Assembly (NCBI GenBank): GCA_029259455.1
Contig: JAPDIT010000053.1
Coordinates: forward strand, 1 to 33,037
Origin: Archaeoglobi archaeon
Lineage (GTDB): Archaea > Halobacteriota > Archaeoglobi > Archaeoglobales > Archaeoglobaceae
DNA: 33,037 bases
Direction of reading: 5' to 3'
Both the position numbers and the translations under genes were made by a program. The notes below the pieces were generated by a model. It was not told the DNA's origin. It worked only from the letters and a program-made list of their open reading frames with translations, and did not search any database. Position 1 is the stretch's first letter; every line of letters begins with the position of its first letter. Shown here one piece after another: positions 1 through 8,271 of this stretch.

Positions 1-75
1 TACTTTATTTCTCTCGAAGATGTTGAATCTCAGCATCTCAATCAGGTCATTTTCTGCTATATCCGCCGTCACCAT
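1..75 (-). CDS. N-terminus of an unrecognised protein (runs off the window)
   Basis: An open frame reads from an ATG at 75 down to base 1 (25 codons, beginning MVTADIAENDLIEML) and continues beyond the window. A TATA-like element lies about 28 nt upstream of the ATG, the spacing expected for a leaderless archaeal mRNA, which supports this start. The residues are mixed acidic and hydrophobic and look like a soluble protein. I do not recognise the family from this fragment. It lies directly downstream of the ABC exporter on the same strand, but its own promoter suggests separate expression. Confidence 0.5.
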   Translation of the reverse strand, partial: MVTADIAENDLIEMLRFNIFERNKV

Positions 76-98
76 AAAGTGAATAGATGCTGCCCAAT

Positions 99-107
99 AT
101 ATTTATA
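99..107 (-). promoter_or_regulatory. TATA box of a leaderless promoter
   Basis: On the minus strand this reads TATAAATAT, centred about 28 nt upstream of the ATG at 75. Archaeal transcription starts about 25 nt after the box, so the mRNA would begin almost at the start codon. The box overlaps the stop codon of the permease gene. Confidence 0.5.
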
Positions 108-879
108 CTATTCTATGCTTATTCGGATACATCCCAGTACTTCTCTCAAAGGAAACCATTGCAGTGTAAAGCATTACTGCTGTTAGCACCAGAAGGATTA
201 GCAGGCTTTGGTGAAGTGGAAAAATCCCGCTCGCTCCAGTAAGCAGAACTCTTGATGCTTCAACGGCGTAAGTGAGCGGATTGACGAGTGCGAGTACTTT
301 CATCCATGAAGGCATGAAAGAAATGGGATAAATTGCTCCGCTGAGGAAATCAATGGAAGCATCACGAGAGCCATCATCATCTGAAAGCCCTCCATGCTTC
401 TCATTCTTGCTGCAATGCTCACTCCGAAGCTGGAGAAGGCGACAGCAAGAAGAAATCCAACCAAGAGCCAGAATCACACCGAAAATGTCGATTTTGGCAA
501 TGAACAGAGTAAGGGAGAGTATAATGGCACCCTGAAGTGTTGCTACTGCTGAATCACCAAAAATTCTGCCAGCTATCGTTTCCTTTCTCGATGCAGGGGC
601 GACAAGCACTTCTTTCAAAAATCCGAATTCCCTGTCCCAAATGACGCTGATCCCACTCACAAAGCTCTGGTTGAAGACGGTCATGGCGAATATACCGGGG
701 GAGAGGTAGGTGAGGTAGTCAACCCCACCGAAAATGCTTGTATCTCTAAAAGCGCGGCTCCATCCGATGCCGAAGAAAGTCAGCCAGACAAGAGGGTTTA
801 TAATCATCCCTGCAACTCTTGATCTGGCCCTCAAAAACCGTTTTACCTGCCTGTAAACCATGATTTCAAACGCCCTCAT
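103..879 (-). CDS. ABC-2 type permease (DrrB-like), with an apparent double frameshift
   Basis: This is the membrane subunit of a DrrAB/NodJ-like ABC-2 exporter in the cytoplasmic membrane; the substrate is unknown. The frame reads 258 aa. Hydrophobic segments lie near residues 22-42, 55-75, 110-140 and 185-250, and the family-typical YLSPGIFAMTVF and SGAIYPISFMPSWM are present. The middle (about residues 142-167) is polar, cysteine-rich and unlike the family. Reading that stretch (about 374-455) one frame over gives FLLAVAFSSFGVSIAARM followed by MEGFQMMMALVMLPL, exactly the expected hydrophobic family sequence. An extra base near 455 and a missing base near 357 would explain this. The start is 1 nt after the ATPase stop, so the genes form one operon. 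The protein as read is probably non-functional unless the two shifts are sequencing errors. Confidence 0.75.
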   Translation of the reverse strand: MRAFEIMVYRQVKRFLRARSRVAGMIINPLVWLTFFGIGWSRAFRDTSIFGGVDYLTYLSPGIFAMTVFNQSFVSGISVIWDREFGFLKEVLVAPASRKETIAGRIFGDSAVATLQGAIILSLTLFIAKIDIFGVILALGWISSCCRLLQLRSEHCSKNEKHGGLSDDDGSRDASIDFLSGAIYPISFMPSWMKVLALVNPLTYAVEASRVLLTGASGIFPLHQSLLILLVLTAVMLYTAMVSFERSTGMYPNKHRIV

Positions 880-880
880 G

Positions 881-1294
881 CTACCGCCTTATCCTTGCCC
901 TGGTAATCCCCTTCATCAGATTTCCACCCTCACCCCTAATCTCTCTCCCGGTGAGGTGAAGGAAAACATCGTTGAGAGTGGGTCTGTGATATGCGATCTC
1001 TAAAATTTTAATGCCCTTCCTTTCTGCGGCCTCAAAAATTTTGGGAATGGCCTCACTTGCATTTGAAACATCAATTCTGATTCTGCCGTCTGGCAAAACA
1101 ACACAATTGCCCAAATCAGTTTCAAAGCACTCAGCCCCATTTTCAGCCTTCAGATAAACCACGTCACTCCCCACAAGCTTTTTGAGCTCTTCAACAGTTC
1201 CATCTGCAATAATCCTGCCGTGGTCGATTATCGCAACTCTGTCTGCAAGCCTTTCCGCCTCCTCCATATAGTGAGTTGTAAGGAAAATCGTCAT
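881..1294 (-). pseudogene. ABC transporter ATPase, C-terminal part (split from the N-terminal part by a frameshift)
   Basis: This 137-aa frame begins MTIFLTTHYMEEAERLADRV, which is the H-loop (switch histidine) region of a DrrA-type ATPase. It continues with AIIDHGRIIADGTVEELKK and the C-terminal domain typical of drug-exporter ATPases (residues about 45-125). It lacks Walker A, the signature motif and Walker B, all of which are in the upstream frame 1291-1848. The ATG overlaps the upstream TGA as ATGA, so re-initiation could yield two polypeptides, but a single missing base near 1295 explains the split more simply. It is followed by the permease after 1 nt. Confidence 0.75.
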
Positions 1295-1848
1295 TTCCTG
1301 CTCTCCTTCATCGCCTCAATGTAACTCCACACGTGGGCTCTTGTTTGAGGGTCTAGGCCAAGTGTAGGCTCGTCCAGAAATAGCACTTCGGGATGATGCA
1401 GCAGAGACCTCGCTATTTCCAGCCTCCTCTGCATCCCCCCACTGAAGTATTTGACAAGCTTGTTTCGAAACTCCCACAGTTCCACAAACTTCAAAAGCTC
1501 CTCAACTTTCTCCTTCAGCTCTCTGCCTTTCAAACCATAAACCCCACCGTGAACGAGCATGTTCTCGTAAGCTGTAAGGTCTCTGTCCACGCTCGGATCC
1601 TGAAAAACTATGCCAATCCTTTTTCTCACCTCCTTGGCATCTTTCACAACATCGTAGCCCGCAACAATTGCCTTTCCTGAAGTGGGCTTGAGAAGTGTCG
1701 TGAGAATATGAACAGTCGTTGTCTTTCCAGCCCCGTTTGGGCCGAGAAAGGCGAAAATCTCACCTTTTTTCACCTTGAAGCTGACACCTTTAACCGCCTC
1801 GAAATCCCCAAATTTCTTTACGAGATTCTCAACTTCGATGGCATACAT
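1291..1848 (-). pseudogene. ABC transporter ATPase (DrrA-like), N-terminal part
   Basis: This 185-aa frame holds Walker A (GPNGAGKTT, about residues 37-45), the Q-loop (VFQDPSVDRDLTAYENM), the signature SGGMQRRLEIARSLL and Walker B plus D-loop (VLFLDEPTLGLDPQT), then stops at MKESRK. Normal members run on into the H-loop, found here in the overlapping next frame, so the nucleotide-binding domain is cut between D-loop and H-loop. Together the two frames make about 320 aa, the normal family size. The ATG at 1848 has a strong Shine-Dalgarno (GAGGGGGGAGA). The family exports drugs, lipids or polysaccharides by ATP hydrolysis; this one is either decaying or carries a sequence error. Confidence 0.8.
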
Positions 1849-1870
1849 TCTCCCCCCTCACCACACCGAC

Positions 1871-1880
1871 AAATATATCT
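1871..1880 (-). promoter_or_regulatory. Possible TATA box for the ABC exporter operon
   Basis: The minus strand reads AGATATATTT about 27 nt upstream of the ATG at 1848. The spacing fits a leaderless or very short-leader transcript, which sits oddly with the strong Shine-Dalgarno at the same gene, so the call is tentative. Confidence 0.3.
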
Positions 1881-1922
1881 GTCTCTTCTGCATTTGCTTG
1901 TATCTGCGGAGCACGAAAAAGA

Positions 1923-1929
1923 TTTAAAT
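1923..1929 (+). promoter_or_regulatory. TATA box (with purine-rich BRE) for tRNA-Lys and probably the rpo operon
   Basis: TTTAAAT preceded by GAAAAAGA, centred about 26 nt upstream of the first tRNA base at 1952. This is the canonical archaeal distance. No separate TATA box is correctly placed in the 24 nt between the tRNA and rpoH, so this promoter probably also serves the RNA polymerase genes. Confidence 0.65.
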
Positions 1930-1951
1930 CTTCACCCTTCCACATAGTTGA

Positions 1952-2025
1952 GGGCTCGTAGCTCAGCCAGGCAGAGCGACGGGCTTTTAACCCGTCGGTC
2001 GCGGGTTCAAATCCCGTCGAGCCCG
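1952..2025 (+). tRNA. tRNA-Lys (anticodon TTT)
   Basis: A complete 74-nt cloverleaf. The acceptor stem GGGCTCG (1952-1958) pairs with CGAGCCC (2018-2024), with discriminator G2025. The D-stem is GCTC/GAGC, and the anticodon stem ACGGG/CCCGT closes the loop CTTTTAA with anticodon TTT at 1986-1988. The T-stem is GCGGG/CCCGT around TTCAAAT. There is no intron and CCA is not encoded. rpoH begins 24 nt later on the same strand, so the tRNA is probably cut from a longer rpo transcript. Confidence 0.97.
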
Positions 2026-2049
2026 TATTTAAAAATCGGGAGGATCAAA

Positions 2050-2280
2050 ATGAAGTTCAAACTGCAGGACCATATGTTCGTTCCAAAGCATGAAGTTTTG
2101 AGTAAAGAGGAAGCAGAAGAGCTTTTAAAAATACTGGGAATTGGAAAAGAGCAGCTTCCAAAAATTAGGGCGGACGATCCAATAGCCAAGGAGATTGGAG
2201 CCAAACCTGGGGATATTGTGAAGATAACAAGGAAAAGCTTAACTGCAGGAGAGAGTGTTTTTTACAGATTGGTTGTATGA
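2050..2280 (+). CDS. rpoH: DNA-directed RNA polymerase subunit H
   Basis: A 76-aa protein, the usual size of archaeal RpoH, which corresponds to the C-terminal domain of eukaryotic RPB5. It is a core subunit of the DNA-entry jaw. Family features are VPKHEVLSKEEAEELL near the start, QLPKIRADDPIAKEIGAKPGD in the middle and the basic end ITRKS...YRLVV. The ATG at 2050 has the Shine-Dalgarno GGGAGGAT. An in-frame extension upstream would run through the tRNA and is rejected. The gene opens the polymerase operon, and rpoB2 follows after 22 nt. Confidence 0.96.
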   Translation: MKFKLQDHMFVPKHEVLSKEEAEELLKILGIGKEQLPKIRADDPIAKEIGAKPGDIVKITRKSLTAGESVFYRLVV

Positions 2281-2302
2281 TGGAGTGTGAAGGTGAGATA
2301 GC

Positions 2303-3841
2303 ATGCTCGACACTCGCGTTTTGGCTAGGGCATACTTTACTCATGAAAGATTGGTGAAGCACCAGATCGACTCATTCAACAGGTTCATAGATGAGGGTTT
2401 GCAGAATGTGATTGACGAGCAGGGGGTTATTGAGCTCGATATACCGGATACTTACGTTGAGCTGGGGAGAATTAGGGTCGGTACACCCATGATAAAGGAG
2501 GCAGAGGGGACAACAATGCCTCTGCTACCAGCAGACGCAAGGCTGAGAAACCTTAACTACGCTGCACCAATCTATCTCGAATGCACTGTTTATGATGAGG
2601 GAAAACCCCTCGAAACGGAGTATGTGCAGATTGGAATGCTTCCTGTGATGGTGAAGTCCAAAATCTGCAATCTCAATCCTGCTTTCATCGACTCTGTGCT
2701 TGAGAGGGTAAGGAAAGTGGATAACCTTCAGGATCTCAGCTATGAAGAGAAGCTCTGCATCGCCGGTGAAGATCCCTACGATCCGGGTGGATATTTCATA
2801 ATTAACGGAACGGAAAGAGCACTCGTAACGCTGGAAGATTTATCACCGAACAAGATTCTGCTTGAAAGGGAAGAGAAGTACGGAGAAATGGTTGAGCTTG
2901 CAAAGTGCTTCTCTCAGAGGGCAGGCTACAGAGCTCTTATCGTGGTTGAGAGGGGAAGGAACAACATACTTGAAGTAACCTTCCCGCAACTTCCCAAACC
3001 AATCAAGTTCGTCACGCTGATGAGAGCTCTTGGCGTTGAGACTGATCAGGAAATCGTTGAGATGGTGAGCACGAATCCCGAAATAATGAAGTACATGCTT
3101 CAGAACATCGAGGAGGCTGATGTAGGTAGTCAGGAGGAGGCTATAGAATACATAGGAAGGAGGGTAGCTCCGGGCCAGAGCAGAGAATACAGGTATCAGA
3201 GGGCTGAGCAGGTTCTCGACCAGTACTTCCTGCCACATCTCGGGACGGATAAGGAATCAAGGAGAGCAAAGGCCTTCTTCCTTGCAAGAATGGCAGAAGC
3301 AGTTTTCGAGCTTTATCTGGGTTATAAAAGGGAGGACGATAAAGACCACTACGCCAACAAGAGATTAAAGCTCGCTGGAGACCTCATGGAGGAGATATTC
3401 AGAGTTGCGTTTCTGAGGCTAATCAAGGACGTGAAATATCAGCTTGAAAGGGCGAAAATCAGGGGAAGGCCGCTTAAGATGTCAACAGCTGTGAGGAGCG
3501 ACGTTTTAACTGACAGGCTCATGCATCCGATGGCCACAGGAAACTGGGTTGGTGGAAGGACTGGTGTATCACAGCTAATCGACAGGCACAACTACATTTC
3601 CGTTCTCTCTCACCTCAGAAGAGTTGTTTCACCACTTTCAAGGTCTCAGCCCCATTTCGAGGCGAGAGATTTACATCCCACACAGTGGGGCAGAATATGT
3701 CCGAGTGAAACTCCTGAAGGCCCGAACTGTGGCCTTGTTAAGAACTTTGCCGAGTATGCTGAAGTTAGTGTTGGTACAGACGAGGAGGAAATTAAGAAGG
3801 TCGTTTTCAAGCTTGGTGTTGAGCCGATAAGAGGTGAGTGA
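2303..3841 (+). CDS. rpoB2: DNA-directed RNA polymerase subunit B''
   Basis: The N-terminal half of the second-largest RNA polymerase subunit (512 aa), split from B' as in methanogens and Archaeoglobus. It covers the protrusion, lobe and fork. Seen are DPYDPGGYFIINGTERALV (about residue 158 on), the fork region RGRPLKMSTAVRSD, and near the end RICPSETPEGPNCGLVKNF (about residue 465), the conserved block that lines the active-centre cleft. The ATG at 2303 follows AAGGTGAG by 6-7 nt. The TGA directly abuts the ATG of rpoB1, so the two halves are probably made in equal amounts by coupled translation. Confidence 0.97.
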   Translation: MLDTRVLARAYFTHERLVKHQIDSFNRFIDEGLQNVIDEQGVIELDIPDTYVELGRIRVGTPMIKEAEGTTMPLLPADARLRNLNYAAPIYLECTVYDEGKPLETEYVQIGMLPVMVKSKICNLNPAFIDSVLERVRKVDNLQDLSYEEKLCIAGEDPYDPGGYFIINGTERALVTLEDLSPNKILLEREEKYGEMVELAKCFSQRAGYRALIVVERGRNNILEVTFPQLPKPIKFVTLMRALGVETDQEIVEMVSTNPEIMKYMLQNIEEADVGSQEEAIEYIGRRVAPGQSREYRYQRAEQVLDQYFLPHLGTDKESRRAKAFFLARMAEAVFELYLGYKREDDKDHYANKRLKLAGDLMEEIFRVAFLRLIKDVKYQLERAKIRGRPLKMSTAVRSDVLTDRLMHPMATGNWVGGRTGVSQLIDRHNYISVLSHLRRVVSPLSRSQPHFEARDLHPTQWGRICPSETPEGPNCGLVKNFAEYAEVSVGTDEEEIKKVVFKLGVEPIRGE

Positions 3842-5656
3842 ATGAGGAAGTGTAGGGTTTACATTAACGGTGCTCTTGTGGGATTTCACGATAATGGAGA
3901 GGAGCTTGCAAACAAAATTCGTGAGATGAGGAGAAGGGGCAAAATCTCGAATCAGGTTAACGTCGTTTACTATCCTGACTCAAATGAGGTGAGAATAAAC
4001 ACCGACGCCGGAAGGGCGAGGAGACCTCTGATTATTGTGAAAGATGGAAAATCACTCGTGACACCTGAGCACATTGAGAAGATTAAGAAAGGGGAGATGA
4101 CGATAGACGACCTCGTCAGGCAGGGGTTGATTGAGTATCTCGATGCTGAGGAGGAGGAAAATGCATACGTAGCCGTTTACGAACATGAACTCACACCCGA
4201 ACACACTCACCTTGAGCTTGATCCCTCACTCATCGTTGGAATCTGCACTGGCAGCATTCCCTATGCAGAACACAATGCCTCTCCAAGAAACACGATGGGT
4301 GCGGCAATGATAAAGCAAAGTCTTGGCATTCCCTACTCCAACCTTGCGTGGAGGACAGATACAAGAGGTCACCTTCTGCAGCACCCTCAGGTTCCGATTG
4401 TTACAACAGACACGCAGGTTGAGATAAAATTCGATGAGAGGCCGGCAGGTCAGAACTTTGTTGTTGCGGTGCTCAGCTATGAAGGCTACAACATTGAGGA
4501 TGCCCTTATAATGAACAAGGGGAGTGTTGATAGAGGTCTTGGAAGGAGCTTCTTCTACAGGACCTATGAGTCGGAGGAAATGAGATATCCCGGAGGGCAG
4601 GAGGACAAGTTCGAAATACCGGGTGCAGATATTTCAGGCTTCAGGGGTGCTGAAGCTTACGCACATCTTGATGAAGACGGCCTTATATTCCCCGAAACGG
4701 AAGTGGGGCCTGATGATGTGCTCATAGGTAGAACATCACCACCGAGATTCCTTGAAGAACCAACTGAGCTTGGAATATCTCCGCAGAAGAGAAGAGAAAC
4801 TTCTGTGACGATGAGGAGCAACGAAAAAGGTGTTGTTGATGCCGTTTTCTTAGTGCAATCTGAAGGTGGATCGAAGCTTGCAAAGGTAAGGGTTAGAGAT
4901 TTGAGAATTCCCGAGCTTGGTGATAAGTTTGCTTCAAGGCACGGGCAGAAAGGGGTTGTAGGTCTGCTTGTACCTGAAGAAGACATGCCCTTCACCGAAT
5001 CTGGAATCGTTCCCGATTTGATAATAAACCCCCATGCCATCCCCTCAAGAATGACAGTTGGACACGTTTTAGAGATGATCGGAGGAAAGGTTGGTTGTTT
5101 AGAAGGAAGAAGAATTGACGGCACAGTCTTCCACGGTGAAAAGGAGGAAGATTTGAGAGAGACTCTTAAAAAGTACGGATTCAGTCACACAGGCAAAGAA
5201 GTCATGTATGATGGAATTACCGGCAGAAGGTACCTTGTAGATATCTTTGTGGGGGTCATTTACTATCAGAAACTCTACCACATGGTTTCGAGCAAGATTC
5301 ACGCGAGAAGCCGTGGGCCAGTGCAAGTTCTCACTAGGCAGCCAACGGAGGGGAGAGCAAGAAAAGGCGGTCTCAGATTTGGAGAGATGGAAAGGGATGT
5401 TCTCATCGGCCATGGTGCTGCTTTGCTGCTTAAGGACAGGTTGCTTGAGGAGTCAGACAAGGTTGAGGTTTGGGTTTGCGGAAACTGCGGGCATTTAGCC
5501 ACCTACGATTACAGGAGAAACACTGCCTACTGCCACGTTTGCGATGACGAGAGCAACATACATAAAGTGGAGATGAGCTATGCCTTCAAGCTTCTTCTTG
5601 ATGAGTTAAAATCAATGATGATCGCTCCAAGAATAATTCTCGGAGATAAGGCGTGA
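3842..5656 (+). CDS. rpoB1: DNA-directed RNA polymerase subunit B'
   Basis: The C-terminal half of the second-largest subunit (604 aa), carrying the hybrid-binding domain, wall and clamp region. Catalytic-core motifs include YEGYNIEDALIMNKGSVDRG (about residues 210-229) and DKFASRHGQKGVVG (about 360-373), with lysines contacting the active site. Near the C-terminus a zinc ribbon is formed by CGNCGH (about residue 546) and CHVCDD (about 564). It starts immediately after the rpoB2 stop and ends 11 nt before rpoA1. Confidence 0.97.
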   Translation: MRKCRVYINGALVGFHDNGEELANKIREMRRRGKISNQVNVVYYPDSNEVRINTDAGRARRPLIIVKDGKSLVTPEHIEKIKKGEMTIDDLVRQGLIEYLDAEEEENAYVAVYEHELTPEHTHLELDPSLIVGICTGSIPYAEHNASPRNTMGAAMIKQSLGIPYSNLAWRTDTRGHLLQHPQVPIVTTDTQVEIKFDERPAGQNFVVAVLSYEGYNIEDALIMNKGSVDRGLGRSFFYRTYESEEMRYPGGQEDKFEIPGADISGFRGAEAYAHLDEDGLIFPETEVGPDDVLIGRTSPPRFLEEPTELGISPQKRRETSVTMRSNEKGVVDAVFLVQSEGGSKLAKVRVRDLRIPELGDKFASRHGQKGVVGLLVPEEDMPFTESGIVPDLIINPHAIPSRMTVGHVLEMIGGKVGCLEGRRIDGTVFHGEKEEDLRETLKKYGFSHTGKEVMYDGITGRRYLVDIFVGVIYYQKLYHMVSSKIHARSRGPVQVLTRQPTEGRARKGGLRFGEMERDVLIGHGAALLLKDRLLEESDKVEVWVCGNCGHLATYDYRRNTAYCHVCDDESNIHKVEMSYAFKLLLDELKSMMIAPRIILGDKA

Positions 5657-5667
5657 GGTGAAGTGAA

Positions 5668-8271
5668 ATGGTCCCAAAAAGGATTTCTGCAATCAGATTT
5701 GAGGTTCTTTCTCCTCAAGAGATAAGGAAAATGAGCGTTGTGAAGATTATCACTCCCGAGACGTATGACGATGACGGCTTTCCGATCGATGGAGGGTTGA
5801 TGGACACCAGACTTGGCGTAATAGATCCGGGTCTGAGATGCAAGACCTGCGGAGGTAAGGCTGGAGAATGTCCGGGACACTTCGGCCACATTGAGCTTGC
5901 AGCACCAGTAATACATGTCGGTTATGCAAAGATGATTGCAAGACTGCTGAACGGAACATGTCATGAGTGCGGCAGAATTCTGCTTAAAGACGAGAGGAGG
6001 GATAAGTTCATAGCCGAAATTGAGAGGAGAAAGGAGCTAAATCAAAGCTACGAAGAGGTTGTTAAAGAGGTTTTCAGGCTAACAAAAGCTGCGAAGAAAT
6101 GCCCACACTGCGGTGCAGAGCAGATTGAAGTCAAATTCGACAAACCAACGTTTTTCTACCTTGGAGAGCACAGGCTAACTCCAAAGGACGTTAGGGAGTG
6201 GCTGGAGAAGATTCCCGATGAAGACCTGCCAGCATTTGGTCTCAACCCGAAGGCAACCCGTCCCGAGTGGTTCGTTCTTACAGTTCTCCCGGTTCCCCCG
6301 GTTACAGTAAGGCCATCAATCATCCTCGAAACGGGGCAGAGGAGCGAGGACGATCTGACACACAAGCTTGTCGACATAATCAGAATCAACCAGAGGTTCA
6401 TGGAGAATAAAGAAGCTGGTGCACCGCAGCAGATACTTGAAGACCTCTGGGAGCTTTTGCAGTATCACGTTACGACATACATTGACAATGAAGTGAGTGG
6501 TATCCCTCCAGCAAGGCATCGCAGTGGAAGGCCACTAAAAACCTTAGCTCAGCGTTTGAAGGGTAAGGAGGGAAGATTCAGAGGTTCGCTTTCGGGAAAG
6601 CGTGTTAACTTCTCAGCAAGAACTGTAATCAGTCCAGATCCATGTCTCAGCATCAGTGAGGTTGGTGTTCCGGTAGAGATTGCCCAGGAGCTTACCGTTC
6701 CAATTTACGTAACACCCCAGAACATTGAGATGGCGAGGGAACTCGTATTAAGAATTGAGCATCCAAGGGCAAACTACGTAGTTAGGCCAGATGGAAGGAG
6801 AATCAGGGTTATTGAGTCTAACAAAGAGGAACTTGCCGAAAAGCTTGAACCGGGATGGATTGTTGAGAGGCAGTTGATGGATGGGGACATTGTCTTGTTC
6901 AACAGGCAACCTTCACTGCACAGAATGAGCATCATGGCCCACTACGTGAGAGTTCTCCCTTACAAGACTTTCAGGCTTAACCCTGCAGTCTGTCCACCAT
7001 ACAACGCTGACTTCGATGGGGATGAAATGAATCTACACGTCCCGCAGAGCCTTGAGGCGCAGGCAGAGGCAAAGATTCTGATGGCAGTTCAGGAGCACAT
7101 CCTTTCCCCAAGATTTGGAGGGCCGATCATCGGTGGAATTCACGACCACATCAGTGGTCTTTACCTGCTCACGAGAGGTGAGAAGAAGTTTACGAGAGAG
7201 GAGGCGATGGAGCTTCTGAGAAGTTTGGATATATCTGAAATCCCCGTACAGGATGAATACACTGGAAAGGAAATTTTCAGCTTCATTCTTCCAGACATAA
7301 CACTTGAGTTTAAGGCAGAGATCTGTCAGGGCTGTGAGGAGTGTAAAGGAGCAGAATGTGAGTATGATGCTTATGTAATCATAGAAAACGGGAAGCTGCT
7401 AAAAGGTACGATTGATGAGAAGGCCGTTGGAGCGTTTAAAGGAATAATAATAGATGAAATCGCGAGGAAATATGGGAAGGAGAGGGCCAGGAAGTTCATA
7501 GATGACATGACACACCTCGCAATCAGAACGATCAGCAAGCTTGGTTTTACCATAGGAATTGACGATGAGGACATCCCACCGGAGGCTGTGGAGCAGATTA
7601 AGGAGGTGCTCAAGGAAGCTGAGAAAGAAGTTGACAAATTGATAGAAGCCTACAGGAGAGGAGACTTGGAGCCAATGCCAGGAAGAAGTATTGAAGAAAC
7701 TCTCGAAATGAGGATAATGCAGACTCTCGGCAGAGCGAGAGACAAGGCAGGAAAGATAGCCCAGAGACACCTCGGTATGGAGAACGCTGCAGTTATCATG
7801 GCTGTGAGCGGAGCGAGAGGTTCGATGCTCAACCTCACCCAGATGGCCGCCTGTATTGGTCAGCAGTCGGTTAGAGGAGAGAGGATAAGCAGAGGTTACA
7901 CCTACACCAACAGAACTCTGAGCCACTTTAAGCCAGGCGATCTTGGAGCTGAGGCAAGAGGATTTGTCAAAAACAGCTACAAGAAGGGATTATCGCCTGT
8001 CGAATTCTTCTTCCACGCAGCAGGTGGGAGAGAGGGTTTGGTTGATACTGCCGTCAGAACCTCTCAGTCGGGATACCTTCAGAGGAGAATGATCAATGCT
8101 CTGCAGGATCTGAAAGTTGAGTATGACGGAACGGTGAGGGAGCAGACATCAGGGGCTTTGGTGCAGTTCAGATATGGCGAAGATGGAGTTGATCCGATGA
8201 GGAGCTTCAGAGGGGAACCCGTTGACGTCAGGAGAATTATAAGGGAAATAGCCAGGGAGGTGAAAAAATGA
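5668..8271 (+). CDS. rpoA1: DNA-directed RNA polymerase subunit A'
   Basis: The N-terminal two-thirds of the largest subunit (867 aa), containing clamp, active site and funnel parts. Zinc-binding clusters are CKTCGGKAGECPGHFGH (from about residue 58), CHECGR (about 98) and CPHCGAEQ (about 147). The catalytic loop NADFDGDEMNLHVPQ (from about residue 447) supplies the three aspartates that hold Mg2+. An additional motif C553-x2-C556-x2-C559-x4-C564 lies after the active site and is discussed as a finding. The ATG at 5668 follows GAGGTGAAGTG. The stop overlaps the start of rpoA2 as ATGA. Confidence 0.97.
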   Translation: MVPKRISAIRFEVLSPQEIRKMSVVKIITPETYDDDGFPIDGGLMDTRLGVIDPGLRCKTCGGKAGECPGHFGHIELAAPVIHVGYAKMIARLLNGTCHECGRILLKDERRDKFIAEIERRKELNQSYEEVVKEVFRLTKAAKKCPHCGAEQIEVKFDKPTFFYLGEHRLTPKDVREWLEKIPDEDLPAFGLNPKATRPEWFVLTVLPVPPVTVRPSIILETGQRSEDDLTHKLVDIIRINQRFMENKEAGAPQQILEDLWELLQYHVTTYIDNEVSGIPPARHRSGRPLKTLAQRLKGKEGRFRGSLSGKRVNFSARTVISPDPCLSISEVGVPVEIAQELTVPIYVTPQNIEMARELVLRIEHPRANYVVRPDGRRIRVIESNKEELAEKLEPGWIVERQLMDGDIVLFNRQPSLHRMSIMAHYVRVLPYKTFRLNPAVCPPYNADFDGDEMNLHVPQSLEAQAEAKILMAVQEHILSPRFGGPIIGGIHDHISGLYLLTRGEKKFTREEAMELLRSLDISEIPVQDEYTGKEIFSFILPDITLEFKAEICQGCEECKGAECEYDAYVIIENGKLLKGTIDEKAVGAFKGIIIDEIARKYGKERARKFIDDMTHLAIRTISKLGFTIGIDDEDIPPEAVEQIKEVLKEAEKEVDKLIEAYRRGDLEPMPGRSIEETLEMRIMQTLGRARDKAGKIAQRHLGMENAAVIMAVSGARGSMLNLTQMAACIGQQSVRGERISRGYTYTNRTLSHFKPGDLGAEARGFVKNSYKKGLSPVEFFFHAAGGREGLVDTAVRTSQSGYLQRRMINALQDLKVEYDGTVREQTSGALVQFRYGEDGVDPMRSFRGEPVDVRRIIREIAREVKK

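Noticed and set aside
1285..1300. Programmed -1 frameshifting in the ABC ATPase
   Set aside because: The site (AGG AAA TGA) is not a convincing slippery heptamer and no downstream stem-loop stands out; a missing base or re-initiation at ATGA is simpler.
1948..2049. In-frame N-terminal extension of RpoH from 1948
   Set aside because: It runs through the tRNA-Lys gene; the ATG at 2050 has a good Shine-Dalgarno and gives the normal 76-aa protein.
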